Shown: in pieces, positions 5,839 to 10,822 of the stretch
How the letters are laid out: each line of letters begins with the position of its first letter
Position numbering within the stretch: position 1 is the stretch's first letter
NCBI GenBank assembly: GCA_026770585.1
Contig: MU646337.1
Span: forward strand, 481,517 to 492,338
Source of the DNA: Baffinella frigidus
Lineage: Eukaryota > Cryptophyceae > Cryptomonadales > Baffinellaceae
Direction of reading: 5' to 3'
DNA length: 10,822 bases
Program-made: the position numbers and the translations under genes
Notes under the pieces: model-generated
Seen by the model: the letters and a program-made list of their open reading frames with translations, nothing else
Told to the model about the DNA's origin: nothing
Databases searched by the model: none

Positions 5839-5935
5839 GCGGTGCGGGTGTGCAACAGGTGTCATGCTAGAAGGCGTTGGCAAAATCAAGTAACTCTCAT
5901 GCATTTGTTCCAGCACTGATGAGTTTTTCCACGCA

Positions 5936-6027
5936 TTGTATTATGACAACTGTTACGTGCCCTGTTCAGCCAACTCTCTGCCAACACGGGGGGGGCTCTC
6001 GTTCCCAGAATATCGCTCGTAGGTGTA
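5936..6027 (-). repeat. Dispersed inverted repeat, copy 2 (mate 2847-2939)
   Basis: This is the reverse complement of the 2847-2939 block. Here its end AGGTGTA runs into the minisatellite at 6019-6279, whose unit also contains AGGTGTA. The minisatellite probably grew from the end of this repeat. Confidence 0.85.
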
Positions 6028-6279
6028 AGTGTGAGGGTTTCCAGGTGTAAGGGTTCCCGGGTGTGAGGATTTCCAGGTGTAGGGGTTTCCAGGTGTAAGG
6101 GTTTCCACGCAGATGTAGGGGTTTCCAGGTGTAGGGGTTTCCACGCAGATGTGAAGTGTTTCCACGCAGGTGTAGGGATTTCCAGGTGTAAAGGCTTCCA
6201 GGTGTAGGGGTTTCCAGGTGTAGGGGTTTCCAGGTGTAGGGGTTTCCAGGTGTAGGGGTTTCCAGGTGTAGGGGTGTCC
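6019..6279 (+). repeat. 16-bp minisatellite
   Basis: The unit is CCAGGTGTAGGGGTTT, repeated roughly fifteen times. Some units are expanded to about 20 bp by CACGCAGATG. Because 16 is not a multiple of three, all frames stay open and give long minus-strand pseudo-ORFs (131 and 170 codons) with a Pro/Thr/Trp/Leu pattern. I reject these as genes. Confidence 0.95.
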
Positions 6280-6412
6280 ACCTACTCCTGCTCCTCCAGC
6301 GGGCGACGCCTCCGCCACCGCGCCTGCGAGGATGAATAATTTGATAGCGCCAATAGGGGCATCGGGTTCGTGTTTCAAGGTTTCGGTTTTGGGGTGAGAG
6401 GGTTCACGTTCA

Positions 6413-6443
6413 GGGGGGAGGGGGGAGGGGGGAGGGGGGAGGG
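6413..6443 (+). repeat. (GGGGGGA)4 G-rich tract
   Basis: Four GGGGGGA units and a terminal GGG form a tract with strong G-quadruplex potential on the plus strand. The stretch around it, 6280-6470, holds no gene that I can see. Confidence 0.9.
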
Positions 6444-6649
6444 AACTTTCCACGCCGGGAAACACAAATCAGAATTGAAGGTTGCGGCTCACTCCGTTTA
6501 AAGGGTTTTCCTGGTACGAAAGAAAAATCATTGCAGTGGCTCTAGCTGCTGACTTGTGGCGTGTTTCCTGGGAAAGAATCTCAGGACTAACAGGGGTACC
6601 TCGCTCATAAGGAGCCACGCCCGCCCCCTTAGGACCACCGTAGGAAGCC

Positions 6650-6755
6650 CTATCCCTCAAATGGCGGACGGGCGAATATTCGCCCTAACTCGCCCTAGGC
6701 AGGTCCTAGGGCCCTACCGTAGGGCGTGTGAGCCTACTCGCCACTTAAGGGATAG
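6650..6755. mobile_element. CCTAGG/CCTACCGTAGG element, copy 1
   Basis: Inverted ends CTATCCCTCAAATGGCG (6650-6666) and CGCCACTTAAGGGATAG (6739-6755) match with three mismatches. Inside lie CCCTAGGCAGGTCCTAGGG and GCCCTACCGTAGGGC, both hairpin-forming. The stretch 6672-6755 is repeated at 7121-7204 with two substitutions over 84 bp. It looks like a short non-autonomous element. Confidence 0.75.
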
Positions 6756-6853
6756 TCGAGGAAAGGGTTACGGTATAGCTTGAGGTCCACCAGCGCTAAC
6801 CTGTTCAGATCGATGCGGTTGAACCAAGACATCACTCCAACAGCTGTTGGCTG

Positions 6854-7014
6854 TTCGTAGAATCATGATACAGATACTACCGTAGAATCAAGATGTATGT
6901 GCAACACCGTAGAATCAGTGTGGGATGGGCGTCTTGCAGAATATCGTGCCGGTAATGACGGTTCGGTTTGTCGGATGTCCAATCCCGTAGAGTGAGTGCT
7001 ACGCGCCACGGCGG
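6854..7014 (-). repeat. 161-bp inverted duplication, copy 1 (mate 8507-8667)
   Basis: This is the reverse complement of 8507-8667 over 161 bp, with a single substitution and no gap. It contains three CGTAGAATCA-like motifs. The same open reading is present in both copies, but the high DNA identity makes this uninformative about coding. Copy 2 lies inside a tandem array whose neighbours lack the segment. Confidence 0.9.
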
Positions 7015-7101
7015 TGCTACGCTCCGAGAAGGCTGAGATGGGCCCATCTCCATCTGCTTCATCCCCTCCATCAACATCCAGTGTGGCGGGTAGGTTGTGT
7101 G

Positions 7102-7201
7102 GCGAATATTCACCCATAGGGTGAATATTCGCCCTAACTCGCCCTAGGCAGGTCCTAGGGCCCTACCGTAGGGCATGTGAGCCTACTCGCCACTTAAGGG
7201 A
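7102..7201. mobile_element. CCTAGG/CCTACCGTAGG element, copy 2, with 11-bp flanking repeat
   Basis: TAGGTTGTGTG occurs at 7091-7101 and 7202-7212, directly flanking this 100-bp segment. Its right part (7121-7201) is the same as copy 1 at 6672-6752. Its left part is a perfect 15-bp hairpin, GGCGAATATTCACCC (7101-7115) with 7119-7133. It lacks the left inverted end of copy 1. The flanking repeat could be a target duplication or microhomology left by repair. Confidence 0.7.
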
Positions 7202-7204
7202 TAG

Positions 7205-7299
7205 GTTGTGTGACCTGGCGTGGGGGACGTGCGCGTGTCCGCCTTCTTCCTAGAGGCTGGCGGGGCGGTTGCCTGCTGCGGAGGGGGTTTCGGGGTTTA
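7205..7299. other. Gene-free G-rich spacer
   Basis: No gene or hairpin is evident. The sequence is GC-rich and ends in GGGGTTTCGGGGTTTAA, another degenerate telomere-like patch, directly before the next foldback. Confidence 0.4.
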
Positions 7300-7426
7300 A
7301 TCCGGGAACAAGTATTTTTCTTTTAGGACTCTGGCAACGAAAATTACTACACATAGGTCACGTCCCGAAGAATTTGTGTAGTAATTTTCGTGCAGATTTT
7401 TAAAAGAAAAATACTTGTTCCCGGAT
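7300..7426. mobile_element. Family-B foldback (CCGGGAACAAGTATTTTTC arms), orientation 1
   Basis: The arm at 7300-7353 pairs with 7375-7426. From the end: ATCCGGGAACAAGTATTT, CTTTTA, a CTGCACG-like joint, then CGAAAATTACTACACA. The 21-nt loop reads AGGTCACGTCCCGAAG. The core is the same as in the family-A elements, but the outer arms are different. Extended, the right end (reverse complement) reads CCTCATCCGGG, recalling the CTCATCCGG end of family A. Confidence 0.85.
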
Positions 7427-7780
7427 GAGGTTAGGGTTCAGGGTTTCGGGTCTAGGGTTTAGGGTTTAGGAGCGGGCGGGGATCATGAACGCTCGATAGG
7501 CTGATAGCCACGCCAGGGTCGAAGTGGGATTTTCATACACACTCGTTCGCGCTAAAAATTGATAGATGGCTTATCCTGGTACAGATGTTTGAAATTCCGG
7601 GCGTGTTCCGCATGGCGAGAGCTCCAGTTCACACCACTTTTCGCGTGTTTCCAGGGTAGAATCAACTTTACTCGAAGACCGTGTAGTAAAACGAATTTTC
7701 AACTTCTGACCTGGCGTGGACTGTTGGATCACTCAAGTTAACGCTTGCGAGTGATAAAGAAGAGGAGGAGGAAGATTCAT
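7427..7780. other. Telomere-like tract and gene-free spacer
   Basis: Positions 7430-7472 hold GGTTAGGGTTCAGGGTTTCGGG and GGGTTTAGGGTTTAGG units. The rest has no repeat partner apart from the GCGTGTTTCCAGGGTAGA motif near 7641 and a GTGATAAAGAAGAGGAGGAG tail near 7750 that resembles 9636-9680. No gene is supported. Confidence 0.45.
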
Positions 7781-7931
7781 GTGCGGGGCGACTCAATCTA
7801 AACCGTGTTTTCGCTATCTTGGGATGGGTTTTCACATATATTAAAGCTATGTCGAAGCAAATATAGCAAAATAAGAGAGCCACCACCCTTAAGATAGCAT
7901 AAAAAGCGGTTTAAATTGAGTCGCCCCGCAC
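7781..7931. mobile_element. Foldback with GTGCGGGGCGACTCAAT arms
   Basis: The arm at 7781-7823 pairs with 7886-7931 with a few mismatches and short indels. The inner part contains GCTATCTT / AAGATAGC, a module that also makes the hairpin at 10241-10282. The loop of about 60 nt is A/T rich. It has no shared ACTACACA core. It is probably a separate foldback type. Confidence 0.75.
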
Positions 7932-7984
7932 ACTAAGATAGGCTGATGCGTTCTTGAGGACGCTGGCGAGGTGGGAGATGGGTT

Positions 7985-8114
7985 TCATCTGGGAACAAGT
8001 ATTTTTCTTTTAAAAATCTGCGTGCAAATTACTAAACAAATGCTTCGGGACGTGACCTTTGTGTGATAGTTTTCCTTGCAGATTTTTAAGAGAAAACTAC
8101 TTGTTCCCATATTA
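7985..8114. mobile_element. Family-B foldback, orientation 2, more diverged
   Basis: The arm at 7985-8040 pairs with 8058-8114. The outer module GGGAACAAGTATTTTTCTTT matches 7300-7426. The loop at 8041-8057 contains CTTCGGGACGTGACC, the reverse complement of the loop in 7300-7426. The core halves have drifted (CAAATTACTAAACAAA, TTTGTGTGATAGTTTTC). It lies about 40 bp left of a family-A element. Confidence 0.85.
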
Positions 8115-8157
8115 GGTTGGAGGCGGTACACGGTTGTGCAAAATGCATCGTGTGACA

Positions 8158-8271
8158 ATCTCATCCGGTCAGGAATTTAAATTAAATACTCGGGAGTTCC
8201 CCGAATGTACGAAAATTACTACAAATGATCTTTCGGACACGACTCTTTTATCGCCTGTGTAGTAATTTTCG
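8158..8271 (-). mobile_element. Family-A foldback, truncated right arm, loop reversed
   Basis: The left arm at 8158-8223 matches the 5188 element (TCCGGTCAGGAATTTAAATT, TTCCCC, CGAAAATTACTACA). The right side retains only TGTAGTAATTTTCG (8258-8271); the rest of the arm is missing and the tandem array begins at once. The loop TGATCTTTCGGACACGACTC is the reverse complement of the 5188 element's loop. Confidence 0.85.
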
Positions 8272-8955
8272 AGCGGCGTGGCGTCAAGCGCAGCATACAG
8301 CTCACACTGCAGCGCTGCCAGCCTTCTCGGAGCGTAGCACTCATTCTACGATATTACACATATCCAACAAATAAAAATGCATCCCACACTGATTCTTCGG
8401 TAATATACCACCAAAAAAAAACGGCGTTCCGTACATATACCGGCAGCGGTGAGTCGAGCGGGGTGGCGTCAAGCGCCGCATACAGCTCAGACTGCAGTGC
8501 CGCCAGCCGCCGTGGCGCGTAGCACTCACTCTACGGGATTGGACATCCGACAAACCGAACCGTCATTACCGGCACGATATTCTGCAAGACGCCCATCCCA
8601 CACTGATTCTACGGTGTTACACATACATCTTGATTCTACGGTAGTATCTGTATCATGATTCTACGAATTATCCGTATATATACCGGCAGCGATGAGTCGA
8701 GCGGGGTGGCGTCGAGCGCAGCATACAGCTCACACTGCAGCGCTGCCAGCCTTCTCGGAGCGTAGCACTCATTCTACGATATTACACATATCCAACAAAT
8801 GAAATGCATCCCTCACTGATTCTACGGTAATATACCACCAAAAAAAAACGGCGTTCCGTATATATACCGGCAGTGGTGAGTCGAGCGGGGTGGCGTCAAG
8901 CGCCGCATACAGCTCACACTGCAGTGCCGCCAGCCTTCTCGGAGCGTAGCACTCC
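8271..8955 (+). repeat. Tandem array of 184-243 bp units
   Basis: Units begin GAGCGG(G/C)GTGGCGTCAAG at 8271, 8456, 8699 and 8883. Units 1 and 3 are near identical (185 and 184 bp) and contain CCAACAAAT, an A8-9 run and ATATACCGGCAGCG. Unit 2 is 243 bp because its middle is the 161-bp segment also found inverted at 6854-7014. Unit 4 is cut short. GATTCTACGGT-type motifs recur near 8388 (altered), 8604, 8631, 8656 and 8817. The short open frames are repeats of each other and I do not call them genes. Confidence 0.9.
8507..8667 (+). repeat. 161-bp inverted duplication, copy 2 (mate 6854-7014)
   Basis: This is the middle of tandem unit 2. It replaces the shorter middle of units 1 and 3 while keeping the unit's own start and end, so it looks like a segment swapped by gene conversion or recombination with the 6854-7014 copy, or the reverse. 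Confidence 0.9.
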
Positions 8956-8987
8956 ACACACATCAGCCGCGGGCGCGCCGCCGCCTG
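8930..8987 (+). repeat. 58-bp repeat, copy 1 (mate 9155-9212)
   Basis: This matches 9155-9212 over 58 bp with about seven substitutions and no gap; it contains CGTAGCACTCCA and CACATCAGCCGCG. The copies bracket the foldback 9004-9136. Confidence 0.8.
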
Positions 8988-9003
8988 CACACTCATCCGG
9001 GAA

Positions 9004-9136
9004 CACGTTTCATCTTACTGGAGAAGTTCCCCTAATTATCATACGGGAGGTGGACGAAGGTTAATTAGGGCCATAACTGAATTTAAATAGGACCGAAATC
9101 CCGTTTGGTAGTCCGGTTTCGTTAAGATGAAACGTG
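9004..9136. mobile_element. Foldback with CACGTTTCATCTTA arms
   Basis: CACGTTTCATCTTA (9004-9017) is the exact reverse complement of 9123-9136. Inside, CCCTAATTA (9030-9038) pairs with TAATTAGGG (9062-9070). The left flank reads CTCATCCGGGAACA (8992-9005), the same kind of end as families A and B. The right flank lacks that end, so the element may be incomplete. Confidence 0.65.
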
Positions 9137-9154
9137 GTCTGCGAGGAGAGTCTG

Positions 9155-9212
9155 CCAGCCTTGTTGGCGCGTAGCACTCCAGACACATCAGCCGCGAACG
9201 CGCAGCCGCCTG
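9155..9212 (+). repeat. 58-bp repeat, copy 2 (mate 8930-8987)
   Basis: Second copy, ending directly at the telomere-like tract GGGTTAGGGTTCAGGGTTC (9212-9230). Confidence 0.8.
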
Positions 9213-9301
9213 GGTTAGGGTTCAGGGTTCAATTTAGTTTAATTTAGGGTTTCGGGTCAGACCCTCAACCACCAGGAGAGTCCCGCGGCGATGACTGGGG
9301 A

Positions 9302-9503
9302 CAGCTACCAGCAACCCGTAGCAGCTTATATCCGGATCGGGTACTGTAATAAATTTCAGCCGAATCAAGGAAATCTCCTTGGTATCTCCCGTCAGCAATT
9401 CTAGGTCCCTAGGGTTTCCTACTGTAGGGTCATAGGAAAGAGTTTTTTTTTAAAATACCCGAATCCTTGCAAGGATCCGGTATAAGCTGCTACGGGTAGC
9501 TGG
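9302..9503. mobile_element. Foldback with ACCCGTAGCAGCTTATA arms
   Basis: The arm at 9302-9343 pairs with 9456-9503, with small indels; ACCCGTAGCAGCTTATA is perfect in both. The right arm carries an extra palindrome, CCTTGCAAGG (9465-9474). The interior has CAAGG-CCTTG (9366-9381) and CCTAGGGTTTCCTACTGTAGGG, a decayed version of the CCTACGGTAGG module, followed by a T8-9 run. It has no open frame. Confidence 0.75.
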
Positions 9504-9690
9504 TTGAGAGCGCCGTTGCTTTTGACGCTGGAGCCATTATAGCTCTTGTCTCTCTGAGGCGGGCCCGTTTCTTAAGGCTCATAGACTTTTGTATCACTCA
9601 ACTCAAGGCTCAAAGGCCTGTTTTAGGACCTGTATCGAGAGTAATAAAGAAGAAGAAGAAGAAGAAGAAGAAGAAGAAGGAGAGCGCCGT
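9504..9690. repeat. (GAA)n microsatellite with upstream sequence; possible retroposon tail
   Basis: About ten GAA/AAG units fill 9648-9680 after CGAGAGTAATAAA. Similar ends occur at 240-290 (GAGAGTAACAAAG...GAAGAAG) and 7741-7770 (GAGTGATAAAGAAGAGG). Three loci sharing a short 3' block and then a purine tail could be SINE-like retroposon ends. I see no clear A or B box upstream. Confidence 0.5.
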
Positions 9691-9753
9691 TGATTGATCG
9701 CAGAGCAGGACCTCTCTCGGCTTCCCTACCCAGACACAGCCTCTGTGGGGGTG

Positions 9754-9816
9754 CATTCACTTAATTCGTTCAACGACACGGCGGCGCTATGGCGGCCGTG
9801 TCGGTACTAGTGAATG
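9754..9816. other. Two-part hairpin
   Basis: Outer arms CATTCACT (9754-9761) and AGTGAATG (9809-9816), and inner arms CGACACGGC (9774-9782) and GCCGTGTCG (9795-9803), are all perfect. The interior bulge sequences do not pair. Confidence 0.75.
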
Positions 9817-9859
9817 GAACTTAGTACACAACCAAAAAATCGCGAAATCCTGGTTGTTG

Positions 9860-10028
9860 CAGAGCGGAATTAAGAAAGGTTGCGACCTTTCGACTTCGAA
9901 GAGATTCGTCAATAACCCCTAAGCGATAAGACCCAGGACCCTACGGTAGGCAACCCGTAGGGTCATAGGGGGGTTCCTACGGATAAGGTAACGGAAACAG
10001 AGCGGAATTAAGAAAGGGTGCGACCGCT
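9860..10028. repeat. Direct repeat CAGAGCGGAATTAAGAAAGG flanking a CCTACGGTAGG hairpin
   Basis: The 20-bp block occurs near 9860 and again near 9999, each followed by a TGCGACC. Between them is the hairpin GACCCTACGG (9937-9946) / CCGTAGGGTC (9955-9964), with outer AACCCCTA / TAGGGGGGTT pairing near 9914 and 9966. A shorter trace, CAGAGCGGAAT, lies near 10712. The arrangement suggests a CCTACGGTAGG element between repeat copies. Confidence 0.7.
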
Positions 10029-10205
10029 GGCGTGCCTTTCGATTTTGCCATGCGACTTTTAAATCCAGGTTGTAAACAGGATAAAAGTCAATTCCTATGA
10101 AGAATTATGTGCAAAGTTGTGAAACCCCTTTTTGTGTGACCCAACCCCGGGTCTGATTCGGGCCGGGAGGAATTCGAAAGGCACGCTAGGGAGGTTCAGT
10201 AGATG

Positions 10206-10239
10206 CCTTGCGGGCGACGGCGCGGCGGCCGAGGACGTT
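10206..10239 (+). repeat. 34-bp GC-rich direct repeat, copy 1 (mate 10368-10401)
   Basis: CCTTGCGGGCGACGGCGCGG and the following CGGCCGAGGACGTT match 10368-10401 with one substitution. Between the copies is an A/T-richer hairpin at 10241-10282. Confidence 0.8.
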
Positions 10240-10240
10240 T

Positions 10241-10282
10241 ATGCTATCTTAAGCCTTGGTTTTATGCCTAAAATAGCATCTA
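10241..10282. other. GCTATCTTA hairpin
   Basis: ATGCTATCTTA pairs with TAAAATAGCAT (11 bp, one mismatch) around a 17-nt loop. The module recurs in the foldback 7781-7931 and, unpaired, near 1825-1865. Confidence 0.7.
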
Positions 10283-10367
10283 CACCCTTATCTTCGGCGT
10301 TGGAAAGCCATAAGAAGCGGGGCAGATTCTGTCTGGTTCCGAAATGAAATTAGGGCGTCCACCCTTA

Positions 10368-10401
10368 CCTTGCGGGCGACAGCGCGGCGGCCGAGGACGT
10401 T
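10368..10401 (+). repeat. 34-bp GC-rich direct repeat, copy 2 (mate 10206-10239)
   Basis: Second copy; it runs into the GCAGTCCGCGCGGC block at 10407-10435. Confidence 0.8.
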
Positions 10402-10406
10402 GGCGA

Positions 10407-10435
10407 GCAGTCCGCGCGGCGCCAGCGCGCTGCGA
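10407..10435 (+). repeat. 29-bp repeat, copy 1 (mate 10630-10658)
   Basis: GCAGTCCGCGCGGCGCCAGC and the following GCGCTGCGA recur at 10630-10658 with one substitution. With the 18-bp block at 10451-10468 / 10602-10619 it makes two pairs of repeats around the microsatellite. Confidence 0.8.
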
Positions 10436-10450
10436 ACCAAGACCGGCCGC

Positions 10451-10619
<169 letters not shown>

Positions 10620-10629
10620 AAGACAAAGC

Positions 10630-10658
10630 GCAGTCCGCGCGGTGCCAGCGCGCTGCGA
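10630..10658 (+). repeat. 29-bp repeat, copy 2 (mate 10407-10435)
   Basis: Second copy, now lying to the right of the 18-bp block, whereas copy 1 lies to its left. The order of the two blocks therefore differs from a simple tandem duplication. Confidence 0.8.
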
Positions 10659-10757
10659 TCAACGGAAATGGATTTATTGGATACCCACACCATCGCGAAT
10701 CACGGGCGTTACAGAGCGGAATCCTGGGCGTTGCACGCCGTCGTCGGCACGGGTGCC

Positions 10758-10820
10758 ACATATACGTATACAGAGAAACAGGCGGTACAATATACGTATA
10801 CAGAGAAACAGGCGGTATAA
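10758..10820 (+). repeat. Tandem 28-bp TATACGTATACAGAG repeat at window end
   Basis: ATATACGTATACAGAGAAAC followed by AGGCGGTA is repeated at least twice before the window ends (near 10761 and 10789). The array probably continues beyond the window. TATACGTATA is palindromic. Confidence 0.8.
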
Positions 10821-10822
10821 TG

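Noticed and set aside
5886-6465. Minus-strand open frames of 131 and 170 codons rich in Pro, Thr, Trp and Leu
   Set aside because: They are translations of the 16-bp minisatellite. A stop-free unit of length not divisible by three stays open in all frames, so this is no evidence of a gene.
6863-8658. Identical open readings on opposite strands at 6863-7117 and 8449-8658, as a conserved protein
   Set aside because: They follow from the 161-bp inverted duplication with one substitution; DNA identity this high gives no evidence of selection on a protein.

Overview
The window looks like gene-poor, repeat-dense nuclear DNA of a eukaryote. The evidence is long (AC)n/(AT)n and (GAA)n microsatellites, GC-rich minisatellites, scattered degenerate TTTAGGG/CCCTAAA-type tracts, many foldback (palindromic) elements, and no long open frame with a recognisable protein. 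TTTAGGG-type repeats are known from land plants and many algae, so an alga or another protist with plant-type telomere repeats is my best guess. The sequence does not settle the lineage. I recognise no rRNA, tRNA, CRISPR array, bacterial operon or virus gene.

Layout. Positions 1-210 hold a G-tract, a 17-bp hairpin and a 66-bp-arm foldback. Positions 690-1420 hold tandem 36-38 bp units starting GTTGAC, interrupted at 1043-1204 by a 71-bp-arm hairpin built on CCTACCGTAGG. Positions 1400-2340 hold a duplicated 45-bp block, several hairpins and a family-A foldback (2158-2334). Positions 2340-2800 are mostly unique. Positions 2800-3400 carry a 146-bp direct repeat and one member of a dispersed inverted pair; its mate at 5936-6027 abuts a 16-bp minisatellite. 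Positions 3504-3612 are a 20-bp minisatellite. Positions 3862-4015 are a cluster of perfect hairpins with competing arms. Positions 4042-5150 are a cassette of about 260-370 bp in three tandem copies plus a fragment, interrupted by a foldback. Positions 5188-5354, 7300-7426, 7985-8114 and 8158-8271 are more foldbacks. Positions 6650-7212 contain an 84-bp duplication. A 161-bp inverted duplication links 6854-7014 with 8507-8667. Positions 8271-9212 are tandem copies of a 184-243 bp unit. Positions 9300-10660 hold further hairpins, short duplications and microsatellites.

Nothing works together here as a gene system. The most informative structure is a set of at least five foldback elements with differing outer arms. 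Most of them share the internal half-site GAAAATTACTACACA, several share CTCATCCGG-like ends, and two sub-families show the loop in opposite orientations, as expected of mobilised non-autonomous (MITE-like) elements. The second informative point is the 4222-5150 cassette: the differences between its copies fall mainly at every third base in one register, which suggests that the duplicated segment is, or was, protein-coding on one strand. All coordinates and mismatch counts were worked out by eye.
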